A stretch of DNA of 64,000 nt from FEN-1219 sp963728995. GTDB taxonomy: Bacteria > Pseudomonadota > Gammaproteobacteria > Steroidobacterales > Rariloculaceae. Below, piece by piece: positions 29,040-39,884 of the stretch. The position numbers and the translations under genes were made by a program. Where the stretch lies: NCBI GenBank assembly GCA_963728995.1, contig CAVSMD010000004.1, positions 682,001-746,000 on the forward strand. The letters are read 5' to 3'. Numbering within the stretch: the stretch's first letter is position 1; each line of letters starts with the position of its first letter. Under the pieces are notes generated by a model. That model ran no database searches and had not been told where the DNA came from. It saw only the letters and a list, made by a program, of their open reading frames with translations.

Positions 29040-29865
29040 CGTTTCTCGATGCGCATGGCCGACGCGAGCCGCGCGCGCGTGCGCGCCGCGCGGGCGCGTC
29101 GAGAGCGAGGCCGCGCTCGAGCGACGCGCGCGCGCGACACCGGCGCCGCCGCGTCTCGTGCTCGATCGGTTCGACGTGATCGCGGAGCTCAAGCTTCGCT
29201 CGCCGGCGGCCGGCGGGCTTGCGGCCGGCGGCTTCGACCGCGACGCGCAGCTCGCAAGCTACGCCGCCGGCGGCGCGGCGGCCGTCTCCGTGCTGACCGA
29301 GCCGACGGAGTTCGAGGGCGAGCTCGCGCATCTCGTCGACGCGGCGCAAGCTGCTCGCAGCCGACCGGCCGACCGACGATGCGCAAGGACTTCCTGACCG
29401 ATCCGTATCAGGTGCTCGAAGCGCGCGCCGCCGGCGCCGGCGGCGTGCTCGTGATCGTGACGATGCTCGACGACGCCACGGCGCGGCTGCTCGTCGACAC
29501 GGCGCGAGAGCTCGGCCTGTTCGTGCTGCTCGAGGCGTTCGACCGCGCCGACCTCGAGCGACTCGCGGCGTTCGACGAGCCCGCCGACGCCGGTCCGCCG
29601 GTTCTGGCGGGCGTGAATTGCCGCGACCTGCGCGATCTCGACGTGCGGTTTTCGCGCTTCGTCGAGCTCGCGCCGTACCTGCCGCGGCACTTGCCGGCGG
29701 TCGCCGAGAGCGGGATCGGCGGCGTCGATGACGTTCGCAGCGTCGCCCGCAGCGGCTATCGGCTGGCGCTCGTCGGCTCGTCGTTGATGCGCGCCGCCGG
29801 ACCCGGGCGCGGCGCTCGCCGGATTGATCGCCGCCGGCCGCGCGACCGCGGCGGAGGAGCGCTGA
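29036..29865 (+). CDS. trpC: indole-3-glycerol phosphate synthase (five frameshifts)
   Basis: Cyclises CdRP to indole-3-glycerol phosphate (TIM barrel). Readable segments in successive frames: MTFLD, ASRARVRAARAR, VESEAALERRARATPAPP, FDVIAELKLRSPAAG (catalytic Glu/Lys strand), VSVLTEPTEFEGELAHL, TMRKDFLTDPYQV, AGVNCRDLRDLDVRF, AVAESGIG and the C-terminal PGAALAGLIAAGRATAAEER. Breaks near 29054, 29098, 29351, 29380 and 29805 are each one extra base; the net frame change agrees. Corrected length 274 residues. A stand-alone enzyme, not fused to TrpF. Confidence 0.92.
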
Positions 29866-29866
29866 C

Positions 29867-30456
29867 ATGTTCGTGAAGATCTGCGGCATGAGCAGCCCGG
29901 AAGCCGTCGCGGCCGCCGTGCGCGCCGGCGCCGACGCGCTCGGCTTCGTGTTCGCGCCGTCACCGCGCGAGGTGACGCCCGAGCGCGCCAGGGAGCTGTG
30001 CGCGGGCCTGCCGGGCCACGTCGTCCGCGTGGCCGTCATGCGTCACCCGGAGCCGGCCCGCTGGCAGCAAGCGCTCACGGTGTTCGCGCCGGACTGGCTG
30101 CAGACCGACGCCGCGGACCTCGCCGCGATCACGCTGCCGCGCGGCTGCACGGCGCTGCCCGTCTATCGCGACGCCAACGCGCCGGCCGATGCCGATTTGC
30201 CGGATCGGCTACTGTTCGAGGGCACGCACAGCGGCACGCGGCAAGCTCGCCGACTGGGACGAGGCGCATGGGCTCGCGCGCGTCGCCGAAGTGATCCTCG
30301 CCGGCGGGCTGACGGTCGACAACGTCGCCGCCGCCGTGCAATTCGTTCGCCCCTGGGGCGTCGACGTGTCGAGCGGCGTCGAACGGGAGCGCGGCGCAGA
30401 AGGACCCTGCGAAAATCGAGGAATTCGTCGCCCGCGTGCGGGCGCTCGAGGAGTGA
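29867..30456 (+). CDS. trpF: phosphoribosylanthranilate isomerase (two frameshifts)
   Basis: Amadori isomerase converting PRA to CdRP. MFVKICGMSSPEAV (catalytic Cys) starts at 29867, one base past the trpC stop; ALGFVFAPSPREV and LPVYRDAN follow. One extra base near 30240 leads to LADWDEAHGLARVAEVILAGGLTVDNV and GVDVSSGVE, and another near 30380 to DPAKIEEFVARVRALEE. Corrected length 195 residues. In trp gene order between trpC and trpB. Confidence 0.92.
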
Positions 30457-30460
30457 GCTG

Positions 30461-31705
30461 ATGGAGACGCAGGAACGCGAGACGCTGCTCGCAGCGTTGC
30501 TCGAGGGGCGGTTCCCGGATGCGAACGGCCGGTTCGGCCCGTTCGGCGGCCGGTTCGTGCCGGAAACATTGATGCCGGCCATCGAACGACTGACGCACGG
30601 CGTGGAGCACATCCTGCCGTCGGCGGATTTCCAGCGGACGCTCGCGAGCGAGCTCACGTCCTGGGTCGGACGGCCGACCGCGCTGACGCGCGCGCCCACG
30701 CTGTCGGCGCGCTGGGGCGCGGACGTGTGGCTGAAGCGCGAGGATCTGGCGCATACCGGCGCGCACAAGATCAACAACGGCATCGGTCAAGCGCTGCTCG
30801 CGAAGGCGCTCGGCGCGCACCGCGATCGTCGCCGAGACGGGGGCCGGCCAGCACGGCGTCGCGTCGGCCGCCGCCTGCGCGCGCGTCGGTTTGCCGTGCA
30901 CCGTGTACATGGGCGAGATCGACGTCGCGCGCCAGGCGCCGAACGTCGACCGCATGCGCCGCTTCGGCGCCACCGTCGTCGCCGTGAAGTCCGGCGACCG
31001 AACGTTGCGCGCGGCGATCGACGAGGCGATTCGCGATTGGGTCTCCGATCCCGTCGGCACGTATTACTTGCTCGGCTCGGCGATCGGTCCGCATCCGTAT
31101 CCGCTATCTCGTCCGCCAGCTGCAGGCCGTGATCGGCCGCGAGGCGCGCGCGCAGATCCTCGAGTCCGGCGGTCTGCCCGACGCCGTGTTCGCCTGCGTC
31201 GGCGGGGGGTCGAATGCGATCGGCCTGTTCCATGGCTTCCTCGCCGACCGCAACGTGAAGCTGTACGGCGTCGAGGCGGGCGGCCGTGGCGAGGCGCTCG
31301 GCGAGCACTCGGCGACGCTGTCGCACGGCAAGCCGGGTGTCCTGCATGGCACCTATACGATGCTGCTGTACGACCAGGACGGCCAGATCCAGGAGACCCA
31401 TTCGATCTCCGCCGGCCTCGACTATCCCGGCGTGGGTCCCGAGCACGCGTTGCTGCAGTCGATCGGCCGCGTCGAATACGTCACCGCCAGCGACCTCGAG
31501 GCGCTCGCGGCGCTCGAGGAGCTGCTGCGCCAGCGAGGGCATCCTGCCGGCGCTCGAGAGCTCACACGCGCTCGCGGGCGCGAAGCGCTGGGCGGCGCGG
31601 CACGCCGGCGCGCGCGTGCTGATCGGTCTGTCCGGTCGCGGCGACAAGGACATGCCGATCCTCGCGAACTATCCGCTGGCGGAGCGCGCGCATGCAGCCG
31701 CGTGA
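30461..31705 (+). CDS. trpB: tryptophan synthase beta subunit (three frameshifts)
   Basis: PLP enzyme condensing indole with serine. GPFGGRFVPETLMPAI, KREDLAHTGAHKINNGIGQ (PLP lysine), then, after an extra base near 30821, AETGAGQHGVASAAACA; after another near 31096, YLVRQLQAVIG and VGGGSNAIGLFHGF (phosphate loop); after a third near 31540, EGILPALESSHALAGA and GLSGRGDKDM. Corrected length 413 residues. Overlaps trpA by 14 bases, typical coupling of the alpha/beta subunits. Confidence 0.94.
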
Positions 31706-32459
31706 CCGCATCTGCGCCGCGCTCACGCGCAACGCCGGAGACGGGCCCGGGCTCGTGGCATTCATCACGGCCGGTTACCCCGAGCCGCGCGAGTTTCTGC
31801 AGGCGCTGCGCGCGGTCGCGACGGCCGCCGACGCCGTCGAGATCGGCGTGCCGTTCTCCGATCCCATGGCCGACGGCGTCACGATTCAACGCTCGAGCCA
31901 GCAGGCGATCGAGCACGGCGTGAGCCTGCACTGGATCCTGGACGAGCTCGCGCGCCGCGATTTCGACTTGCCGGCGCCGGTGTTGCTGATGAGCTACCTG
32001 AATCCGTTGCTCGCGTTCGGCTATGCGGCGCTCGCGCAGCGGGCGGCCGAGGTCGGCGTCGGCGGCTTCATCGTGCCGGATCTGCCGTACGAGGAGAGCG
32101 CGCCGCTCGCCGCCGCGCTCGAGCCGCACGGTCTCGCGCTCGTCCAGCTCGTGACGCCGGCGACCCCCGCCGAGCGTCTCGCGCGCGTGTGCGCCGCGAG
32201 CCAGGGGTTCGTCTACGCCGTGACGCGCACGGGCATCACCGGCGGCGAAGCGACGCTGCCGGCCGGCACGGCGGAGTATCTCGCCGCCGTCAAGGCAGCC
32301 TCGACCCTACCGGTCTGCGCGGGTTTCGGCGTGCGGCGCGCCGAGCAAGTGGCACTCCTCGGCAAGCACGCCGACGGCGTCATCGTCGGCTCGGCGCTCG
32401 TGGAGGTCCTCGAGCGCGGCGAGGACCCTGCCGCGTTCCTCGCGTCGTTACGGCCATGA
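31692..32459 (+). CDS. trpA: tryptophan synthase alpha subunit
   Basis: 255 residues, intact. TIM-barrel lyase that cleaves indole-3-glycerol phosphate and channels indole to TrpB. VEIGVPFSDPMADGVTIQ (catalytic Glu/Asp), MSYLNPLLAFGY, GGFIVPDLPYEES, LVTPATPAERLARV, FVYAVTRTGITGG and ADGVIVGSALV. Its frame is clean while the six genes before it are broken repeatedly, which shows how uneven the sequence errors are. Last gene of the trp operon. Confidence 0.97.
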   Translation: MQPRDRICAALTRNAGDGPGLVAFITAGYPEPREFLQALRAVATAADAVEIGVPFSDPMADGVTIQRSSQQAIEHGVSLHWILDELARRDFDLPAPVLLMSYLNPLLAFGYAALAQRAAEVGVGGFIVPDLPYEESAPLAAALEPHGLALVQLVTPATPAERLARVCAASQGFVYAVTRTGITGGEATLPAGTAEYLAAVKAASTLPVCAGFGVRRAEQVALLGKHADGVIVGSALVEVLERGEDPAAFLASLRP

Positions 32460-32474
32460 GCTAGCGCGGCGACG

Positions 32475-32798
32475 ATGATGAAGCGGGTCTGGAGCGGCGC
32501 CTCACTACACGACACGGCGCATTTGGAGAACCTGCTCGAGCTGAGCGGCATCGACTGCTTCATCAAGCACCGCGAGCTCGTGTCCGCGCTCGGCGACCTG
32601 CCGTTCGTCGATTGCTCGCCGGAGCTCTGGGTACTGCGCGACGACCAGGCCGACAAAGCCACCGCCGTGATCCGCGAGGCGCTGCGCCCCGATACCGGTG
32701 TCCGCGGCGCAGCGTGGCGCTGCCGGCACTGCGGCGAAGACAACGAAGCGCAGTTCGCCGCCTGCTGGCAGTGCAGCCGCGGCGACGGTCCGGAGTGA
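32475..32798 (+). CDS. DUF2007 domain protein with C-terminal zinc ribbon
   Basis: 107 residues. The N-terminal 70 residues (HDTAHLENLLELSGIDCFIKH ... ELWVLRDDQADKA in pieces) match the DUF2007 'putative signal transducing protein' family, a small ACT-like fold. The C-terminus has WRCRHCGEDN and ACWQCSRGD, a four-cysteine zinc ribbon like RanBP2 fingers. No known function. Starts 16 bases after trpA; its stop overlaps a possible GTG start of the next gene. Confidence 0.85.
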   Translation: MMKRVWSGASLHDTAHLENLLELSGIDCFIKHRELVSALGDLPFVDCSPELWVLRDDQADKATAVIREALRPDTGVRGAAWRCRHCGEDNEAQFAACWQCSRGDGPE

Positions 32799-32806
32799 GA
32801 GGAACC

Positions 32807-33757
32807 GTGTTGCGCTGGCTCGATGGATTGCTCGTCTCTCTCGCCACGCTGGTCGCCGCGCTCGGGCTGGCGCCACTCGCCGCGCGTCTGTGGTGGATCC
32901 TCGACCTGACGACGCATTTCCGGCTCCAGTACCTCGGCGTGACGAGCATCGTGCTGCTGCTCCTCGCGCTGCGACGCCGGTGGCGCCCCGCGATGTGGCT
33001 GCTCGCGATCGGCGCGTTGAACGCTTGGCCCGTGTTGCCCTATCTGCCGAGGCCGTGGTCGGCGGCGCCCGCGCCGGCTGCCGAGCCGCTGAAGATCCTG
33101 ACGGTCAACGTGTCGTACCGGCAATTCTCCCCGCGCCGCTTCCACGAGATCGTTGCGGCGGCCGCACCGGACGTGCTGCTGGTCGTGGAGTTCACGCCGC
33201 ATGCGGCGGAAGTGCTCGCCGATTTCGACAAAGCGTTCGCTTACGAGATCAAGGCCCCCGCGGAGGGGCCGTATGGCATCGCGCTGTGGTCGCGCTTTCC
33301 GTTCACGGCCGCGCAATTCCTGTCACTCGGCCAGGTGCCGGCGGTCGAGGCGCGCATCCACTCCCCGGCGGGCGACTTCGGCTTCCTCGGCGTCCACTTG
33401 AGCGCCCCGACGCTGCCGTGGCGGGCGCGGCTACGCAACGAGGAGCTGCAGCGGCTCGCCCAGCGGCGCGCCACGGTCGAGGGGCCGTTGGTCGTCGCGG
33501 GTGACTTCAACGTGACGCCGTACTCGCCGTACTTCACCGACTGGCTCGCGGCCACGGGCCTCACCGACACGCGCCGTGGACGCACGTTGAGCCCGAGCTG
33601 GCCCGCCACGTTGCCAATTCTCGGCATCCCCATAGATCATGTGGCCGTGACCCCCGACTTCGGCATCCGCGCGCACCGGCAACTCCCGAGCTTCGGCTCG
33701 GATCACTGGGCGGTGCTCGCAGAGCTCACGCTGCACCCCGTCAGCCAATCGCCATGA
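32807..33757 (+). CDS. endonuclease/exonuclease/phosphatase family membrane-anchored protein
   Basis: About 316 residues from GTG 32807 (AGAGGA just upstream; GTG 32795, overlapping the previous stop, is an alternative). Two to three N-terminal membrane helices (residues 5-30, 40-60 and 65-80) precede an EEP catalytic domain: LTVNVSYRQ, DVLLVVEFTP (Glu), VAGDFNVTPYSPYF (Asp/Asn), GIPIDHVAVTPDF and GSDHWAV (His). Similar architecture to E. coli YafD and related membrane EEP proteins; the substrate (nucleic acid, phospholipid or phosphoinositide-like) is unknown. Overlaps the next gene by four bases. Confidence 0.86.
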   Translation: MLRWLDGLLVSLATLVAALGLAPLAARLWWILDLTTHFRLQYLGVTSIVLLLLALRRRWRPAMWLLAIGALNAWPVLPYLPRPWSAAPAPAAEPLKILTVNVSYRQFSPRRFHEIVAAAAPDVLLVVEFTPHAAEVLADFDKAFAYEIKAPAEGPYGIALWSRFPFTAAQFLSLGQVPAVEARIHSPAGDFGFLGVHLSAPTLPWRARLRNEELQRLAQRRATVEGPLVVAGDFNVTPYSPYFTDWLAATGLTDTRRGRTLSPSWPATLPILGIPIDHVAVTPDFGIRAHRQLPSFGSDHWAVLAELTLHPVSQSP

Positions 33758-34485
33758 CCCCACCGACCGCCTGCGTGCTCATCATCGGCAACGAGATCCT
33801 GTCCGGCAAAACGCAGGACACGAATCTGCAGTTCCTCGGATTCGAGCTCGCGAAGCTCGGCATACAGCTGGCGGAGGGCCGGATCCTGCGCGACGACGTG
33901 GCGACCATCGTTCGCCACGTGAACGAGTGCCGGCAGGCCTTCACCTACGTCTTCACGACGGGCGGTATCGGTCCTACGCACGACGACATCACTGCGGAGT
34001 GCATCGCACTGGCGTTCGGCGTGCCGCTGGTATTGAACGATTCGATCGTCGAGATCATGAAGCGCAGCGGCCGGCCGCTGAACGACGCGCGCCTGAAGAT
34101 GGCGCGGATTCCGCAGGGCGCCGAGCTGGTCGAGAACACGGCGAGCCTACCGGGCTTCAAGATCGAGAACGTCTTCGTGTTCGCCGGCATCCCGAGCATC
34201 GCGCGCGCGATGTTCGCCGGCGCCGTGCCGATGCTGCTCAAGGGCGCGCCGATTCTGTCCGCCAGCGTCGACGCGTACTTGCGCGAAGGCGATTTCGCGG
34301 CGGCGCTCGAGAGCATCCAGCGCGCTCATCCCGAGATCGAGATCGGCAGCTACCCGTTCAATCGCGAGGGACGGCTGGGCGCCTCTCTCGTCGCGCGGGG
34401 CACCGACCGCGCGCTGCTCGGCGGCGTGATCGACGAGATCGTCGCGGCGATCACGGCGCTCGGCGGCGAGACGAAGCCGAGCTGA
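33754..34485 (+). CDS. CinA-type competence/damage-inducible protein A, molybdopterin-binding domain
   Basis: 243 residues. Contains the MoCF-like domain: LIIGNEILSGKTQDTN, ILRDDVATIV, VFTTGGIGPTHDDITAECIA and LPGFKIENVFVFAGIP, corresponding to the N-terminal half of CinA. The C-terminal NMN deamidase domain of full-length CinA is absent; instead a short extension with SYPFNREGRLGASLVARG follows. Members of this stand-alone family may be ADP-ribose or FAD pyrophosphatases, which is not proven here. Confidence 0.88.
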   Translation: MTPPTACVLIIGNEILSGKTQDTNLQFLGFELAKLGIQLAEGRILRDDVATIVRHVNECRQAFTYVFTTGGIGPTHDDITAECIALAFGVPLVLNDSIVEIMKRSGRPLNDARLKMARIPQGAELVENTASLPGFKIENVFVFAGIPSIARAMFAGAVPMLLKGAPILSASVDAYLREGDFAAALESIQRAHPEIEIGSYPFNREGRLGASLVARGTDRALLGGVIDEIVAAITALGGETKPS

Positions 34486-34555
34486 TCGCGCTTGCGCGCA
34501 AGCGCGCACCCTCGTGCTGCAAGTCTCTGCGCCGAGCGATCTCGGCGGCGCGCGC

Positions 34556-36184
34556 CTACCCGCGCCGCGGCGCGACCGCGAGCACCGCGAGCCCGACCGC
34601 CGCGCCGGCCCAGCCGAGCCACGTCGGCGAGCCAAGCCCCGTCCACAGCACGCCCGCGATCAGCAGCATGCCGCCGAGCACGAGCTGCTCGAGCCGCGTC
34701 GCGCGGCGGCGGTCCCCGCGCGCGCCGGCGGAAGCCGCTTGCTTGCGCTGCTGGGCGGCGGCCTCGGCGTCCATTTTGCGCACCGCCCGATGCAAGAGGC
34801 GCGGCAGCATCGCCAGATCCTCGCTGATCTCTGGCCAGGCCGCGACCAGCTGCTTCAGCTGCGTCCGCGGATCGCGCCGCTCGCGCATCCATTCCTCGAG
34901 CACCGGCTTCGCGGTCTTCCACAGATCGAGCTCGGGGTACAGCTGCCGGCCCAAGCCCTCGATCGCGAGCAGCGTCTTTTGCAGCAGCACGAGCTGCGGC
35001 TGCACCTCCATGTGAAACTGCCGCGCCGTCTGGAACAGCCGCAGCAGCACGAGCCCGAACGAGATGTCCTTCAGCGGCTTGTTGAAGATCGGCTCGCACA
35101 CGGCGCGCACGGCCGCCTCGAGCTCGTCGACGCGCGTGCCCGGCGGCACCCAGCTCGAGTCCACGTGCAGCGTGGCCACGCGGCGGTAGTCGCGCCGGAA
35201 GAACGCGAGGAAGTTCTCGGCGAGATAGTGCTGGTCACGCGCATCGAGCGTGCCGACGATGCCGAAATCGACCGCCACGTATTTTGGCCGGGCCGGATCC
35301 GTCGCGTCGACGAAGATGTTGCCGGGATGCATGTCGGCATGGAAGAAGTTGTGGCGGAACACCTGCGTGAAGAAGATCTCGACGCCGTTCTCGGCGAGCC
35401 GGCGGATGTCGGTGCCGGCGCGCTTCAGCGCTTCGATGTCGTCGATCTGGATGCCGAAGATTCGCTCCGTGGTCAGCACGCTCGGCCGACAATGGTCCCA
35501 GTAGATGTCGGGCACGTAGAGCAGCTCGGAACCTTCGAAGTTGCGCTTCAGCTGCGCCGCGTTCGCGGCCTCGCGCATCAGGTCGAGCTCGGTCGCCAGC
35601 GTCTTCTCGAATTCTGCGACGACCTCGATCGGATGCAGGCGCCGCGCCTCCGGCCAGTAGGTCTCGGCCAGTCGCGCCACCGAGTACAGCAGCTCGACGT
35701 CGCGGTGGATCCGGGCGGCGACGTTCGGGCGCAGCACCTTGACGACGACGGCCTGGCCGTCGGCGAGTCGCGCCGCATGCACCTGGGCGATCGACGCCGC
35801 CGCGAGCGGCACGCGATCGAACTCGGCAAAGAGCTCGCCGACCGGCCGGCCGAACGCGGCCTCGAGCGCGGCGACGGCCAGCTCGCCCGGAAATGGCGGC
35901 ACCTGGTCCTGGAGCTTCGCGAGCTCGGCGGCGACCTCCGGCGACAGCAGATCCGGTCGCACCGACAAGGCCTGGCCGAACTTCACGAAGATCGGGCCGA
36001 GCTCCTCGAGCGCCTCGCGGAGCCGCACGCCCATCGGCTCCGCGCTGCGCCCGAAGGGCAGCAGCCGCCGCACCCAAGCCAGCGGGCGAAACAGATGCGT
36101 GCGCCAGACGATCTCGTCGAGCCCGTGACGCACGAGCACGCGCTGGATGGCGAGCAACCGCAGCAACTGGCGCAGTCGCCGCAT
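34556..36184 (-). CDS. ubiB: ubiquinone biosynthesis kinase-like protein UbiB
   Basis: 542 residues from ATG 36184 (a TTG four codons upstream overlaps the ubiJ stop). Atypical ADCK/ABC1-family ATPase needed for coenzyme Q synthesis. KFGQALSVRPDLLSPEVAAEL carries the family KxGQ region, followed by AAASIAQVH, VVVKVLRPNV (Lys), FHADMHPGNIFV (catalytic loop) and VDFGIVGTL (metal-binding DFG). Two C-terminal membrane helices (LVLGGMLLIAGVLWTGL, WAGAAVGLAVLAV). ubiE-ubiJ-ubiB order is the classic operon. Confidence 0.96.
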   Translation of the reverse strand: MRRLRQLLRLLAIQRVLVRHGLDEIVWRTHLFRPLAWVRRLLPFGRSAEPMGVRLREALEELGPIFVKFGQALSVRPDLLSPEVAAELAKLQDQVPPFPGELAVAALEAAFGRPVGELFAEFDRVPLAAASIAQVHAARLADGQAVVVKVLRPNVAARIHRDVELLYSVARLAETYWPEARRLHPIEVVAEFEKTLATELDLMREAANAAQLKRNFEGSELLYVPDIYWDHCRPSVLTTERIFGIQIDDIEALKRAGTDIRRLAENGVEIFFTQVFRHNFFHADMHPGNIFVDATDPARPKYVAVDFGIVGTLDARDQHYLAENFLAFFRRDYRRVATLHVDSSWVPPGTRVDELEAAVRAVCEPIFNKPLKDISFGLVLLRLFQTARQFHMEVQPQLVLLQKTLLAIEGLGRQLYPELDLWKTAKPVLEEWMRERRDPRTQLKQLVAAWPEISEDLAMLPRLLHRAVRKMDAEAAAQQRKQAASAGARGDRRRATRLEQLVLGGMLLIAGVLWTGLGSPTWLGWAGAAVGLAVLAVAPRRG

Positions 36185-36192
36185 CGATATGC

Positions 36193-36794
36193 TCAAAGTC
36201 GTTCGAGCCGGGTTAGCCGGGCCGCCGCTCGCTCGACGTCGTCACGCAGACGTTCGACGTCGGCGTAGAACGCCTGCGCCTCGAGCGGCGCTGGCACGGC
36301 GCGGCTCTCTTCCTGGAGGTACTCGGCCGTGTTCATCGCACAGCGCGCCCGCCGCGCGCGCGAGCCAAGCGCCGGCGCCGCGGGCCGCTTCGCCGAGCGC
36401 GTGCGCGGGGATGTCGCCGACCCACTTCGCGAGCTCGTCCTCGGGATCGGGCCGCGCACGCTGCAAAAGTTGGGAGTAGCGCTCCGCGACCTCAAGATCG
36501 CCGCTGAAGCTCGCCTGCGTGCGCTGCACGCCGCCGATGCCCCTCGCTGCCTGCGAGCCGCAGCAGATCGAGCGGCGTCGCACGCAGCGTGACGGTAGCG
36601 CCCTCGGCATCGGTACCCACGCGCACGCGTTGCCCGTCGGCATGCAGGACGCCCGTGAGCCCCAAGCCTTCCACGTGCACGGCGAAGCTCGTGCCGTCGA
36701 GGCCCTCGAGCAGCTCGCGCGCCGCCGTCGACTCGCCGACGAGCCGGTTCAGCTCGCGCTCGATGAACGACAGGAAAGGGGCGGCCGCCGACAT
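36193..36794 (-). CDS. ubiJ: ubiquinone biosynthesis accessory factor UbiJ, SCP2 domain (two frameshifts)
   Basis: Lipid-binding SCP2-type protein that organises the Ubi complex. Starts MSAAAPFLSFIERELNRLV at 36794, with the SCP2 strand FAVHVEGLGLTGVLHADGQ and ATPLDLLRL. The frame changes near 36545 (to GVQRTQASFSGDLEVAERYSQLL) and near 36340 (to NTAEYLQEESR). Single extra bases explain both. The C-terminal coiled coil ADVERLRDDVERAAARLTRLERL matches UbiJ. Corrected length 199 residues. Confidence 0.9.
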
Positions 36795-36813
36795 CTTCTG
36801 CTGCCGGCCCGTG

Positions 36814-37581
36814 CTAGAGCCGATAGCCCACGTGCAACGCGACGATGCCGGCCGTCAGGTTGAAGTACCGGCAGCGCTCGAAGCCGGCACGCTCCATCAT
36901 GCTTTGCAGCGTTTCCTGATCCGGATGGCGGCGAATCGACTCGGCCAGATAGCGGTAGCTGGCCGCGTCCCCGGCCAGCAGCTGGCCGAGCCGCGGCAAC
37001 ACCTGGAACGAATACAGCTCGTACAGCGGTGCCAGCGCGCCCAGATGCGCTTGCGAGAACTCGAGCACTAGCAACCGCCCGCCCGGCTTCAGCACCCGAT
37101 ACAGGGAGCCGAGCGCCGCGTCCTTGTCCGTCACGTTGCGCAAACCGAAGCCGATCGTCACGCAATGAAACGCGCCGTCGCGAAACGGCAGCTGCTCGGC
37201 ATCGGCCAGCGCATAGTCGACGTTGCCGGCGACGCCGGCGTTCAGCAGCCGGTCGCGACCGGCTGCGAGCATCGCGGCATTGATGTCGGTGACGACGACG
37301 CGGCCGCCCTTGCCCACCTGGCCGGCAAGCCCCACGGCGAGGTCGCCGCTGCCGGCGGCGACGTCGAGCGCTTGCTGGCCCGGTCGCAAGCCCGTCTTCG
37401 CGAGCGTGAACCGCTTCCAGAGCCGATGCAGCCCGCCCGACATCACGTCGTTCATGAGGTCGTAGCGCGGCGCGACGGAATCGAACACGCCGCGGACGCG
37501 CGCCTTCTTGGCGCTCCACGGCACCTGCTCGTAACCGAAGTCGGCCACGCGCTCGGCGTTCTCGGCGTCACTCGCGCTCAT
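36814..37581 (-). CDS. ubiE: ubiquinone/menaquinone C-methyltransferase UbiE
   Basis: 255 residues from ATG 37581. SAM-dependent methyltransferase of the quinone ring. FDSVAPRYDLMNDVMSGGLHR signature 1 (in parts), SAM motif LDVAAGSGDLAVGLA, DINAAMLAAGRDRL, ADAEQLPFRDGAFHCVTIGFGLRNV and the C-terminal FNLTAGIVALHVGYRL. Intact. First gene of ubiE-ubiJ-ubiB, 16 bases from the DUF971 gene upstream. Confidence 0.96.
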   Translation of the reverse strand: MSASDAENAERVADFGYEQVPWSAKKARVRGVFDSVAPRYDLMNDVMSGGLHRLWKRFTLAKTGLRPGQQALDVAAGSGDLAVGLAGQVGKGGRVVVTDINAAMLAAGRDRLLNAGVAGNVDYALADAEQLPFRDGAFHCVTIGFGLRNVTDKDAALGSLYRVLKPGGRLLVLEFSQAHLGALAPLYELYSFQVLPRLGQLLAGDAASYRYLAESIRRHPDQETLQSMMERAGFERCRYFNLTAGIVALHVGYRL

Positions 37582-37597
37582 CGGCACCGCCTCGTGC

Positions 37598-37984
37598 TCA
37601 CTCGGCCCATTTCGGCTCGGGATGACGTGGCTTGCCCGCCTGCGCGAGCCGCTCGAGGTAGCGCTGCCACTTGCGATCCCGCTCACTGCAAAGCTCGTAG
37701 AGTATAGGCCAGGTATAGAGGCCCGTATTGTGGCCGTCGTCGAACACGATCCGGACCGCATAGCGGCCCACGGGCTCGATGCTCGCGATGTTCACGTTTT
37801 CCTTGTCGGTGACGAGGATACCTTCGCCGGCGCCGTGACCCTTGACCTCCGCCGACGGCGAGTGCACGCGCAGAAACTCTGCCGAGAGCCGCGCGCTCAT
37901 GCCGTCGCCGAAGCGGACCGTAAGCTCGCGCGAGCGGCGGTGCAGCTTGAGGTCGGTCGGCGGCGGAATTTCGTAGTCGCTCAA
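37598..37984 (-). CDS. DUF971 domain protein (gamma-butyrobetaine hydroxylase-like N-terminal domain)
   Basis: 128 residues. IPPPTDLKLHRRSRELTVRFGDG, LSAEFLRVHSPSAEV and VRIVFDDGHNTGLYTWPILYEL match the DUF971/GBBH-like N-terminal fold, often found alone between hslVU and phasin or ubiE genes in Pseudomonas and relatives. Possible Fe-S or metal-related role, unproven. Ends KPRHPEPKWAE. 14 bases downstream of hslU. Confidence 0.9.
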   Translation of the reverse strand: MSDYEIPPPTDLKLHRRSRELTVRFGDGMSARLSAEFLRVHSPSAEVKGHGAGEGILVTDKENVNIASIEPVGRYAVRIVFDDGHNTGLYTWPILYELCSERDRKWQRYLERLAQAGKPRHPEPKWAE

Positions 37985-37998
37985 GGCTTGTCACCCGG

Positions 37999-39309
<1,311 letters not shown>

Positions 39310-39311
39310 GC

Positions 39312-39843
39312 CTAGAGCTCTTCCACCGTGATCGCCGTGTTCGTGTAGATGCAGATTTGACCTGCGATCGTCAGCGATTTCTCCACGATCGAGCGCGCGT
39401 CGAGCGCAGTGTTCTCGAGGAGTGCCCGGGCCGCGGCCTGCGCGTAGGCGCCGCCGGAGCCGACCGCGAGCACGTCGTGCTCGGGCTCGATCACGTCGCC
39501 GGTGCCCGAGATCAGCAGCGAGTTCTTGTCGTCGGCCACGATCAGCAGCGCCTCGAGCCGGCGCAGCATGCGGTCCGTGCGCCAGTCCTTGGCGAGCTCG
39601 ATCGCGGCGCGCATGCAGATTGCCGTGCTTCGTGAGCTTGGCCTCGAAATACTCGAACAGCGCAAACGCGTCGGCCGCGCCGCCGGCGAAGCCCGCCAGC
39701 ACCTTGCCGTCGTGCAGACGCCGCACCTTGCGCGCGTTGCCCTTCATGACCTGGTTGCCGAGCGTGACCTGCCCATCGCCGCCGAGCGCGACGCGGCCGT
39801 TCCGGCGCACGCAAACGATCGTGGTGGCGTGGAAGTTTTCCAT
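39312..39843 (-). CDS. hslV: HslV peptidase subunit of the HslVU protease (one frameshift)
   Basis: N-terminal threonine peptidase. MENFHATTIVCVRRNGRVALGGDGQVTLG starts at 39843 (written here only to show the TTIV processing site; catalytic Thr7). GFAGGAADAFALFEYFEAKL follows, then one extra base near 39618 moves the frame to AAIELAKDWRTDRMLRRLEA, VIEPEHDVLAVGSGG and the end NTAITVEEL. Corrected length 176 residues. Uncorrected, xerC, hslV and hslU would merge into one long false frame. Confidence 0.94.
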
Positions 39844-39884
39844 GCTCGTACGCTCCGCGAGCGGCGCCGGCGCGCCGCGACGTC